From: Microthrixaceae bacterium
Lineage (GTDB): Bacteria; Actinomycetota; Acidimicrobiia; Acidimicrobiales; Acidimicrobilacustridaceae
Reading direction: 5' to 3'
Assembly (NCBI GenBank): GCA_023264915.1
Contig: JAHFUU010000232.1
Span: forward strand, 1-5,301
Length of the DNA: 5,301 bases
The notes under the pieces are model-generated. The model saw nothing but the letters and a program-made list of their open reading frames with translations. It was not told where the DNA came from and did no database searches. Positions 1-5,096 of the stretch are shown here, piece by piece (positions within the stretch are counted from its first letter, which is position 1; each line of letters opens with the position of its first letter). The translations under genes and the position numbers were made by a program.

Positions 1-1
1 A

Positions 2-538
2 GAGCGGGTCGTGGTCGTCGGCGCGGGCGGGCTCGGCCTGCATGCGATCGGTCTGGCCCGCATGATGGGCGCGGGCCGGATCGTGGCAGTGGATCCGAGC
101 CCCGAGGCACGCGAGCTCGCTCTCGCGTTCGGAGCCGACGACGTCCTCGATCCAGCATCGCACGAGGCCCCCGGCAGGGAGCTGCGCAAGCTGGTAGGGG
201 GTGCAGACCTCGCGTGCGAGCTCGTCGGGCGCGTCGAGTCAGTCGAGCTGGGAGCCGATTCTCTCGGGGTCGGGGGGCGCCTGGTCGTCGTCGGCGTGGG
301 CCTCGGCCGCCCGCGGTTGCCCTCCCTCCCGCGCCTCGTGGGGATGGAGCTGTCGGTTCGTGGGTCGTTCGGGTCCACGCGCGCCGACGTCGCGAAGGTC
401 CTCGACCTGGTGGCGACCAACCGGCTCGATGTGTCGCGTTCGGTGAGCCGGCGCGTGACCTTGGCAGAGGCCCCGGGCCTGTTCGGCGGGGCGGCCACGC
501 CCGCTCGTGCCGTCATCACGATGGAGGCAAGGCGATGA
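2..538 (+). CDS. Medium-chain (zinc-type) alcohol dehydrogenase family protein, 3' part only
   Basis: The reading frame is open at the left edge, and 178 C-terminal residues are visible. They begin with a beta strand and the dinucleotide-binding turn GAGGLG (visible residues 7-12). A second strand follows and ends in VAVDP, where Asp31 is the acidic residue that usually selects NAD over NADP. This is the Rossmann half of a medium-chain dehydrogenase/reductase. The later strand GGRLVVVGVG (91-100) and the C-terminal return to the catalytic domain also fit. A full protein of this family is about 340-360 residues, so the GroES-like half with the zinc ligands lies outside the window, and zinc binding cannot be checked here. 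The family oxidises a secondary alcohol to a ketone. Beside hydratase and acyl-CoA dehydrogenase genes, I infer that it oxidises a hydroxyacyl-CoA or a related alcohol in the same pathway. The exact substrate is unknown. The stop codon overlaps the next start (ATGA). Confidence 0.85.
   Translation, partial: ERVVVVGAGGLGLHAIGLARMMGAGRIVAVDPSPEARELALAFGADDVLDPASHEAPGRELRKLVGGADLACELVGRVESVELGADSLGVGGRLVVVGVGLGRPRLPSLPRLVGMELSVRGSFGSTRADVAKVLDLVATNRLDVSRSVSRRVTLAEAPGLFGGAATPARAVITMEARR
523..527 (+). promoter_or_regulatory. Ribosome binding site of the enoyl-CoA hydratase gene
   Basis: GGAGG lies 7 bases before the ATG at 535, inside the last codons of the dehydrogenase gene. The good spacing and the ATGA overlap with the upstream stop fix this start. 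No other ATG or GTG in this frame gives a plausible start before the conserved hydratase core, because the ATGs inside the 562-609 repeats are out of frame. Confidence 0.75.
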
Positions 539-1362
539 CCGAACAGTCCGCTGATCCCCGGGTCGAGCGTCACGTCGAGCGCCATGTCGAGCGCCATGTC
601 GAGTGCCGCGTCGACGGCCCGGTGGCGACGGTGACCATCGACAGGCCCGAACAGCTGAACGCGATCACGATAGAGATGGTCGGCGAGCTCGTGGACGCCC
701 TCCGGGAGGCCGAGCGGTCGCCGGCGCGGGTCGTGGTCCTCACCGGTGCAGGCAAGGCCTTCTGCGCGGGCGCCGATGTCGCGGAGATGAAGGACCGCAC
801 GGCCGGGGAGTGGGAATCGATCGTTCGCCTCTACCTCGAACCGGTGCGCGAGATCGTCTCGATGGGCAAGCCCGTCATCGCGGCCCTGCACGGCGACACC
901 GTCGGTGGGGGGCTGGGGCTGGCCATGGCCTGCGATCTGCGCATCGCAGCCGAGGGCATCCGCCTCGGTTCCCCGTTCATCAAGCTCGGCCTCGCCGGCT
1001 GCGACATGGCGGCGGGATGGTTCCTGCCGCGTCTGGTCGGCCTCGGGGCAGCCTCGGAGATGATGTTCACGGGCCGGATGGTCACCAGCGGCGAAGCCCT
1101 GGACATGGGCCTGGTCCATCGGGTGGTGGCTGTGGAGGCATTCGACGGCGAGCTCGGACGGTGGGTCGACCGCGTGGCAGCGGGGCCGCCACTCGCCCAC
1201 CGCTGGACCAAGCGCGCCATCCACCGCTCGCTGGGGACCAACATGGACAGCGAGTTCGAGTTCGAGATCTTCGCCCAGGTCCAATGCCTCCAGACCGCCG
1301 ACCACCGGGAAGGTGTGGCGGCGTTCAGGGAGCGCCGCCAACCCGAGTTCCGGGGCGGGTGA
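535..1362 (+). CDS. Enoyl-CoA hydratase/isomerase (crotonase) family protein with non-classical active site
   Basis: The protein has 275 residues, typical for a single-domain crotonase. The family signatures appear in order: VATVTIDRPEQLNAI (30-44), the oxyanion-hole segment AFCAGADVAEM (75-85), the second oxyanion segment HGDTVGGGLGLAMACDLRIAAE (119-140, here described by its parts), and LPRLVG (164-169). It would act on a CoA thioester in the cytoplasm, by hydration or isomerisation of an enoyl-CoA. Alignment by eye with rat mitochondrial hydratase puts Gly128 at the position of catalytic Glu144 and Phe148 at the position of Glu164. Both acids are therefore missing. An Asp157 in the motif GCDM is a candidate replacement acid. 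Residues 10-25 are a four-fold tetrapeptide repeat (VERH, VERH, VERH, VECR) ahead of the core. The gene overlaps its neighbours by 4 bases on both sides, which implies one transcript with coupled translation. The family assignment is firm; the reaction and substrate are not. Confidence 0.9.
   Translation: MTEQSADPRVERHVERHVERHVECRVDGPVATVTIDRPEQLNAITIEMVGELVDALREAERSPARVVVLTGAGKAFCAGADVAEMKDRTAGEWESIVRLYLEPVREIVSMGKPVIAALHGDTVGGGLGLAMACDLRIAAEGIRLGSPFIKLGLAGCDMAAGWFLPRLVGLGAASEMMFTGRMVTSGEALDMGLVHRVVAVEAFDGELGRWVDRVAAGPPLAHRWTKRAIHRSLGTNMDSEFEFEIFAQVQCLQTADHREGVAAFRERRQPEFRGG
562..609 (+). repeat. 12-bp tandem repeat, four copies, inside the hydratase gene
   Basis: The units are GTCGAGCGTCAC (562-573), GTCGAGCGCCAT (574-585), GTCGAGCGCCAT (586-597) and GTCGAGTGCCGC (598-609). 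The two middle copies are identical and the outer ones differ by two bases each. The unit is a multiple of three, so copy number can change without breaking the frame. It encodes VERH, VERH, VERH, VECR at the flexible N-terminus before the conserved fold. Confidence 0.9.
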
Positions 1363-2525
1363 CCGGTGCTCGCCCCGTGATCAGGCTCACGGACACCCAG
1401 GAGTCGTTCAGGGCCCAGGTGGCGCGCTTCGCCGCGTCCGAGGTCGCTCCACACGCCACGGCCTGGGATCGGGAGGACAGCTACCCCCTGGATCTGTTCG
1501 CGCGCCTGGGCGAGCTCGGTTGGCTCGGTGTGGGTTTCGGTGAGGAGATCGGTGGGTCCGGAGGCGGGCCGGTCGAGAGGTGCATCCTCATCGAGGAGCT
1601 GGCGCGCGCGTCCGCTGGGACAGCGCTCGGCATCTACGTGCACACCGTCCTCGCGGCGGGAGCGCTCGCCGAGGTCGCCTCCCCCGCTCTTCGCGATGAG
1701 ATCCTGCCGGGCTTGCTGTCGGGGCAGCTGAAAGGGGCCTGGGCCTACGCCGAACCCGACGCCGGAGCCGATGTCACGCGCGCCCGGCTCGCGGCCCGCC
1801 GTGAAGGCGAGGGCTTCGTGCTCGACGGTTCGAAGATGTACATCACCAACGGGACCTTCGCCGACGTGATCCTCGTCGTGGCGCGCACCTCGCTCGAACC
1901 CGGCCGCTTGACCGGCCTCGCGGTGCTCGCGGTGGATGGGAGCTCGCCAGGGCTCGGGCGTTCGAGGATGGAGAAGATGGGCATGTGGCCCTCTGAGCTC
2001 GCCGAGCTCCACTTCGACAACTGCCTCGTGCCGGCCGGCAGGCTCGTCGGAGGGGAGGACCTTGGGTTCCGGGAGTGCCTGCCCGTGCTGTCGAGGGGCC
2101 GTGTGTTCGGCGGGGCGCTGGCCTGCGGGCTCGCGGGAGCCGCGCTCGAGTCCGCGGTGCTGCACGCCACGAACCGTGAGCAGTTCGGGGCGCCGCTCGC
2201 TGCGCTCCAGGCCGTGCGCTTCAACCTCGCCGACATGGCCGCGCGCCTGCGGGCAGCACGGGCCCTGGTCTATGGAGCGGCCTCGGCGATGGCTGGGGGT
2301 GAGGACTTCGACACCGACGCGTCGATCGCCAAGCTCGTCGCCTCCGAGGCTGCCACCTACATCGCCGAGCGCGCCCTGCACCTGCACGGCGCGCAGGGCT
2401 TCATGTCAGACAGCCCCGTGCAGCGCTACTACCGCGACTGCAAGGTCCTTGAGTTCGGCGAGGGCGCGAACGAGATGCAGCGCGAGATGATCGCCAGGGC
2501 GTTGCTGACCGGTTTCAGGTGCTGA
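1359..2525 (+). CDS. Acyl-CoA dehydrogenase, medium-chain-type catalytic position
   Basis: This is a flavoenzyme of 388 residues, close to the family's usual 380, that forms the alpha-beta double bond of an acyl-CoA and passes electrons to ETF in the cytoplasm. Numbering is from the GTG at 1359. The N-terminal helical domain spans roughly 8-125. The FAD/substrate segment AYAEPDAGADV (129-139) is followed by KMYITNG (159-165) in the middle beta domain. The C-terminal helical domain carries NREQFG (272-277, the Arg that contacts FAD of the partner subunit), LHGAQGF (342-348) and FGEGANEMQ (366-374). Glu368 stands where the catalytic base of medium-chain dehydrogenase lies. The GTG start makes a 4-base GTGA overlap with the hydratase stop. 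The GTG at 1377 (382 residues, starting MIRLTDTQ) is an equally possible start, and neither has a clear ribosome site. The gene sits in one operon with the hydratase and alcohol dehydrogenase and would supply the enoyl-CoA. Its chain or ring specificity cannot be read from the sequence. Confidence 0.93.
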   Translation: MTGARPVIRLTDTQESFRAQVARFAASEVAPHATAWDREDSYPLDLFARLGELGWLGVGFGEEIGGSGGGPVERCILIEELARASAGTALGIYVHTVLAAGALAEVASPALRDEILPGLLSGQLKGAWAYAEPDAGADVTRARLAARREGEGFVLDGSKMYITNGTFADVILVVARTSLEPGRLTGLAVLAVDGSSPGLGRSRMEKMGMWPSELAELHFDNCLVPAGRLVGGEDLGFRECLPVLSRGRVFGGALACGLAGAALESAVLHATNREQFGAPLAALQAVRFNLADMAARLRAARALVYGAASAMAGGEDFDTDASIAKLVASEAATYIAERALHLHGAQGFMSDSPVQRYYRDCKVLEFGEGANEMQREMIARALLTGFRC

Positions 2526-2633
2526 CCCGGGGCCGGCCTGCGTGAGCGGGGCGGCCGTGAGCCGGTACTGGCTGAAGTAGCCCCCCTGCATGGCCCGGCG
2601 TGACCAGAGCGCCAGCGGCTGGCCGATTGCCCC
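2526..2633. other. Intergenic stretch after the catabolic operon, no gene seen
   Basis: This short GC-rich spacer follows the acyl-CoA dehydrogenase stop. It holds the 8-bp palindrome GGCCGGCC (2531-2538) and GCCGGTACTGGC (2561-2572), a self-complementary stretch with one G-T wobble and no room for a loop. I could not find a convincing terminator hairpin for the operon. Read-through toward the lipoprotein gene therefore cannot be excluded. Confidence 0.4.
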
Positions 2634-2677
2634 ATGTCGCCTTGAAGCCGCCCTTAAGCTGCCCCGAAGCGTCCGCG
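2634..2677 (+). promoter_or_regulatory. Candidate response-regulator operator: 11-bp phased direct repeats
   Basis: Four consecutive 11-base units can be aligned: ATGTCGCCTTG (2634), AAGCCGCCCTT (2645), AAGCTGCCCCG (2656) and AAGCGTCCGCG (2667). AAGC recurs at 2645, 2656 and 2667, exactly one helical turn apart, and the middle units match each neighbour at 8 of 11 positions. OmpR/PhoB-family regulators such as Streptomyces PhoP bind 11-nt direct repeats of this geometry, although the base sequence here differs from the PhoP box. The last repeated AAGC ends 9 bases before a possible -10 box (2680-2685). That arrangement fits an activator that replaces the -35 contact. The regulator itself is not in the window. 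Confidence 0.4.
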
Positions 2678-2679
2678 GC

Positions 2680-2685
2680 GATAGT
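2680..2685 (+). promoter_or_regulatory. Possible -10 box of the lipoprotein gene
   Basis: GATAGT matches TATAAT at four of six positions and lies 45 bases before the start codon. No good -35 lies 16-18 bases upstream, because that place is taken by the 11-bp phased repeats. This would fit an activator-dependent promoter. Predicted transcription would begin near 2692. Confidence 0.3.
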
Positions 2686-2720
2686 CGTGATGCCGGGTGC
2701 GAACGACACCCTCAGTCTCC

Positions 2721-2726
2721 AGGAGG
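2721..2726 (+). promoter_or_regulatory. Ribosome binding site of the lipoprotein gene
   Basis: AGGAGG is a perfect Shine-Dalgarno core, 4 bases before the ATG at 2731 (AGGAGGAGCC then ATG). It selects this start over the longer upstream frame beginning at 2590. It also places a positively charged signal-peptide N-terminus directly at the start. Confidence 0.85.
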
Positions 2727-2730
2727 AGCC

Positions 2731-3342
2731 ATGCCTTCCCGTCCACGCTTTGCAGCCGTCATCCTCGCCAGCGCTGCCATGAGCCTCGGCCTGGCGGCGG
2801 GATGCAGCAGCCCTGCCAGCCAGGAGGCCACCACCGGCGGTTCGGCCTCGACGGGCAAGACCCCGGCGTCTGTGGCTGATCCTCACGGCAAGGACACGTC
2901 CAAGACCGCTGACTCAGGTGCCAAGTCCAGCACGCAGACCGGTCCCGGGTCCGGATCACCCGCACCTGACCCCTGCCAGGTGCTGACCAAGGACATCGCT
3001 GCTGCCGCTTTGGGCGTCGCGGTCAAGGAGCCCCCTCGCACCTTCACCAACGGCCCGTCCAACTCCTGTGTCTGGTCCTCGGCCAGCGGCAAGCGTGCGA
3101 CAGTCCAGCTGACCCTTTTCACCGACGCTGCGAGGAAGGATGCCGGCTATGACGACTCCAAGAAGCAGCTGGGCGGCCGCGACATCACCGGCATCGGGGA
3201 TCGTGCGTTCTACGGCGGTGGTCAGCTCCAGGTCCGGAAGGGTGACTGGTACCTGGCGATCCTGCTGGGCACCTCTGGTGGCCAGCCCACCGACGACCAG
3301 CTGCGGACCGTCGCCAATGCCGTGTTGGCAAACCTGGGCTGA
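2731..3342 (+). CDS. Secreted lipoprotein, DUF3558-like
   Basis: The gene encodes 203 residues. The N-terminus is a lipoprotein signal peptide: Arg4 and Arg6, a hydrophobic stretch from about 7 to 22, and the lipobox LAAGC with Cys25 as the lipidated residue. The mature protein should be anchored to the outer face of the membrane. Residues 26-79 are a low-complexity linker rich in Ser, Thr, Gly, Pro and Lys. The globular part begins at DPCQVLTKDIAAAALGV (80-96) and has a second cysteine in NSCVW (111-115). Cys82 and Cys113 could form a disulfide. It ends in a helix TVANAVLANL (193-202). The DPC-x-LL/LT start, the CxW segment and the C-terminal helix resemble the actinobacterial DUF3558 lipoproteins, whose function is not established. 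This assignment rests on my recall of the family pattern. The gene has its own ribosome site and candidate regulated promoter and ends at a hairpin, so it is probably monocistronic. A link to the catabolic operon upstream is not evident. Confidence 0.88.
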   Translation: MPSRPRFAAVILASAAMSLGLAAGCSSPASQEATTGGSASTGKTPASVADPHGKDTSKTADSGAKSSTQTGPGSGSPAPDPCQVLTKDIAAAALGVAVKEPPRTFTNGPSNSCVWSSASGKRATVQLTLFTDAARKDAGYDDSKKQLGGRDITGIGDRAFYGGGQLQVRKGDWYLAILLGTSGGQPTDDQLRTVANAVLANLG

Positions 3343-3359
3343 TCAAGAGACCCTTCGAT

Positions 3360-3391
3360 GACCGAGGGCCCACACTGGAGGGCCCTCGGTC
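3360..3391. terminator. Hairpin terminator between convergent genes
   Basis: GACCGAGGGCCC (3360-3371) pairs perfectly with GGGCCCTCGGTC (3380-3391), giving a 12-bp stem with an 8-base loop. It begins 17 bases after the lipoprotein stop. No T-run follows on either strand, so it is the stem-only type often seen in high-GC actinobacteria. As a symmetric stem between convergent genes it may also stop transcription from the minus-strand acyl-CoA dehydrogenase, after that transcript has passed through the 17-bp array. Confidence 0.75.
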
Positions 3392-3436
3392 GCGTCCCTG
3401 CCGAGTCAGCACACGGCACACAGGGCAACCGCGCGC

Positions 3437-3535
3437 GGCTCACGGCTCACGGCAACTCGCGACACACGGCAACTCGCGGCTCGCGGCAACTCGCGGCTCG
3501 CGGCAACTCGCGGCTCGCGGCAACTCGCGGCACGC
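3437..3535. repeat. 17-bp tandem repeat array with degenerate left edge
   Basis: Five direct units of 17 bases run 3451-3467, 3468-3484, 3485-3501, 3502-3518 and 3519-3535. The three central units are identical (GGCAACTCGCGGCTCGC). The first ends in GACACAC and the last in GGCACGC. The left edge has two 7-base half-units GGCTCAC (3437-3443, 3444-3450). Each 17-mer is itself two related halves, GCGGCAACTC and GCGGCTC, which suggests growth by slippage. The array lies in the convergent gap, 21 bases past the stop of the minus-strand dehydrogenase. There are no unique spacers, so it is not CRISPR. Confidence 0.9.
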
Positions 3536-3556
3536 AGGGCCAGAATCGACCCGGCT

Positions 3557-4801
3557 TCAGCGTCGCAGCAGGTCCTTGGCGATGTGGGTGATCTGGATCT
3601 CGTCGGTCCCCGCGTAGATCTGGAGGACCTTGGCGTCGCGGGCGAGCTGCTCGACCTTGAACTCGGCCATGTAGCCGTTGCCGCCGAACAGCTGAACCGC
3701 CTCGAGAGCAACCTCGACCGCTGCCCGGGCCGAGTAGAGCTTCATCGCTGAGGCCTCGGCCAGGGACAGGCCCCGGCCGGCCTTGGTCATCTCGATGTAG
3801 CGGAAGACGAGGTTCTGGACGTTGAGGCGGTGCACCTCCATGCGGGCCAGCTTGTCCTGGATCAGCTGGAACTCGCCGATGGGCTGGCCGAACTGCACGC
3901 GGTTCTTGGCGTAGTCGATGGACACATCGAGGCACTGGGAGATGATCCCCAGAGACATCGCCGCAACGCCGGACCGCTCCATGGAGAAGGTGTCCTTGGC
4001 TCCCTCACGGCCGCCTGACGGCAGGTCCTCGGTCTCGCCGACGAGGCGGTCACGACCCGCCCGGACATCGGACAGGAACAGCTCGCCCGTCGGCGAGGAG
4101 TGCATGCCCATCTTGCGCAGCGGCTTGGTCTGGTCGAGGCCCGGCATTCCCCGGTCGAGCACGAAGGAAAGGACCTTGCGCTCATCTGGCGGGTTGCCCT
4201 CGTCCAGCTTGCATATGAACACGATCGTGTCGGCGTAGGGCCCGTTGGTGATGAACGTCTTCGATCCGTTGAGCACGTACTCATCGCCGTCACGCCGAGC
4301 GGTCGACTTCATCGAGCCGAAGGCGTCAGATCCCGAGTTGGGCTCCGTGATCGCCCATGAGCCGACCTTGTCCAGGGTCAACAGGTCAGGCACCCACCGC
4401 TCCTTCTGGGCGATCGTGCCCCGGGAGTTGATCGCAGCGGCCGTGAGTCCCATCGACACGCCCATGGCGGTGACCATCCCGGGCGAGTAACGGCACAGCT
4501 CGATGATCGGGATCATCGAGAACGACGGATCGATGCCGATCGCGTCGACGTCCTTCTCACGCTCGGGCGGCTCCTCACCCCTCTGGACGGCATCGGCCAC
4601 CGCCTTCTCGTGCTCGATGCGCTTGCGGAACCCCTCGCGAGCCATCATGTCCATGCCGAAGGTCGAGAACAGCTTCCGCAGCACCTCATAGGGCGGCGTG
4701 TCCCCGTGCTCGAGCTCGTCGTGGATGGGCACGATCTCCTTCTCGATGAACTGACGCATCGCGTCGCGCATCATGACTTGCTCGTCTGACCACTCGAACA
4801 T
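3557..4801 (-). CDS. Acyl-CoA dehydrogenase family protein, divergent, with charged insertion
   Basis: The protein has 414 residues, longer than the usual 380. Family marks are WAITEPNSGSDAFGS (149-163), KTFITNGPYAD (181-191), KNRVQFGQPIGEFQ (299-312), the FAD-contacting LFGGNGYM (371-378) and QIYAGTDEIQ (394-403). The medium-chain-type catalytic position is Ala397 rather than Glu. Glu275 in the segment MERSGVAAMSLGI (274-286) aligns by eye with the helix-G glutamate used by isovaleryl- and long-chain acyl-CoA dehydrogenases, so the enzyme is probably active. The N-terminal domain lacks the usual PEEYGG turn. Residues about 54-90 instead form a highly charged stretch (EKAVADAVQRGEEPPEREKD at 65-84). 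A second extra loop covers about 256-273. The protein should be an FAD enzyme that passes electrons to ETF; its substrate is not predictable. It is transcribed alone, convergent with the lipoprotein gene. The start is supported by AGGAGG 5 bases upstream. Confidence 0.92.
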   Translation of the reverse strand: MFEWSDEQVMMRDAMRQFIEKEIVPIHDELEHGDTPPYEVLRKLFSTFGMDMMAREGFRKRIEHEKAVADAVQRGEEPPEREKDVDAIGIDPSFSMIPIIELCRYSPGMVTAMGVSMGLTAAAINSRGTIAQKERWVPDLLTLDKVGSWAITEPNSGSDAFGSMKSTARRDGDEYVLNGSKTFITNGPYADTIVFICKLDEGNPPDERKVLSFVLDRGMPGLDQTKPLRKMGMHSSPTGELFLSDVRAGRDRLVGETEDLPSGGREGAKDTFSMERSGVAAMSLGIISQCLDVSIDYAKNRVQFGQPIGEFQLIQDKLARMEVHRLNVQNLVFRYIEMTKAGRGLSLAEASAMKLYSARAAVEVALEAVQLFGGNGYMAEFKVEQLARDAKVLQIYAGTDEIQITHIAKDLLRR

Positions 4802-4806
4802 CTCGG

Positions 4807-4812
4807 CCTCCT
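4807..4812 (-). promoter_or_regulatory. Ribosome binding site of the minus-strand acyl-CoA dehydrogenase
   Basis: Read on the minus strand, AGGAGG is followed by the 5-base spacer CCGAG and then ATG. This is a perfect core with good spacing, and it fixes the start at 4801. Confidence 0.85.
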
Positions 4813-4885
4813 ATGCCTTGGTGCCCCTGGTTCGACGACGGGGTGGGCGAGCATCCCAGCGTCTCGCCACCGAGCGCCCCCCTGT

Positions 4886-4919
4886 CCTGGTGCACACCGA
4901 TCCCTGGTGCACACCGATC
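4886..4919 (-). repeat. Perfect 17-bp direct duplication, candidate double operator
   Basis: The 17 bases GATCGGTGTGCACCAGG (minus-strand sense) occur twice back to back, at 4903-4919 and 4886-4902. Each copy contains the small dyad GGTG-TG-CACC. The block begins inside the candidate -10 region of the minus-strand acyl-CoA dehydrogenase and extends into the first bases of its predicted transcript. That is a usual place for a repressor to bind. The two dyads are 17 bp apart rather than an exact multiple of 10.5. Confidence 0.6.
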
Positions 4920-4947
4920 TTACGGTGTATGTCCCAACGATCTTCAA
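4911..4947 (-). promoter_or_regulatory. Candidate promoter with embedded palindromic operator for the minus-strand dehydrogenase
   Basis: On the minus strand a -35-like TTGAAG (4947-4942) is followed after 19 bases by TAAGAT (4922-4917), a TANNNT-type -10. The -10 box is exactly bracketed by an inverted repeat, ACACCG at 4928-4923 and CGGTGT at 4916-4911, giving the 18-base ACACCGTAAGATCGGTGT. A dyad centred on the -10 box is typical of repressor operators such as those of TetR-family regulators, which often control fatty-acid and acyl-CoA genes in actinobacteria. Transcription would start near 4910, leaving a leader of about 110 bases. The 19-base spacer is long, and the regulator is not in the window. 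Confidence 0.45.
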
Positions 4948-4959
4948 CCGGTCACCTGA

Positions 4960-4982
4960 CCCGATCGGGGACCGCTGCGGTC
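4960..4982. promoter_or_regulatory. Two adjacent perfect palindromes
   Basis: CCCGATCGGG (4960-4969) is a perfect 10-bp palindrome. It is immediately followed by GACCGCTGCGGTC (4970-4982), a perfect inverted repeat with one central base. The copies of GGTCACC at 4950-4956 and 4979-4985 flank this block as direct repeats. It lies upstream of the candidate minus-strand promoter, so it could be a second regulator site. In GC-rich DNA short palindromes also arise by chance. Confidence 0.3.
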
Positions 4983-5063
4983 ACCGGCGTGCTCACAAGC
5001 CGCGGCTGAGGTATCTCTGGCAGCCATGAACTGCGTCTGACCAGCACCGTTCTGTACACTCCT

Positions 5064-5089
5064 GGGGTCTCGCGGCATGCGCGAACCCC
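5064..5089. other. Strong hairpin, 10-bp stem with one bulged base
   Basis: GGGGT (5064-5068) pairs with ACCCC (5085-5089), C5069 is bulged, TCGCG (5070-5074) pairs with CGCGA (5080-5084), and the loop is GCATG. No T-run follows. There is no gene end nearby that it would terminate in this window. It could be a structured leader, or a terminator for transcription entering from outside on the minus strand. A weak -10-like TACACT lies just upstream at 5055-5060, without a convincing -35. Confidence 0.5.
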
Positions 5090-5096
5090 GTCGACC

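Noticed and set aside
603..1358. Plus-strand frame continuous with the first acyl-CoA dehydrogenase, which would add 252 N-terminal residues
   Set aside because: The added part lies out of frame inside the well-supported hydratase and reads as Arg/Gly/Pro-rich noise. The dehydrogenase family start matches the GTG at 1359 or 1377.
831..2387. Long minus-strand open frame of 518 codons opposite the hydratase and first acyl-CoA dehydrogenase
   Set aside because: It is a GC-rich shadow frame covering two genes with clear conserved motifs on the plus strand. Its translation shows no recognisable domain and is rich in Arg, Gly and Pro as expected for an antisense frame.
2590..2730. Upstream extension of the lipoprotein frame to 2590
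   Set aside because: It would place 47 residues before the signal peptide and ignore the perfect AGGAGG directly before the ATG at 2731.
3406..3711. Minus-strand open frames running through the 17-bp array into the second dehydrogenase
   Set aside because: Their translations consist of the repeat (ASRELPRA-type units) joined to a shadow of the dehydrogenase. The correct dehydrogenase frame stops at 3557.
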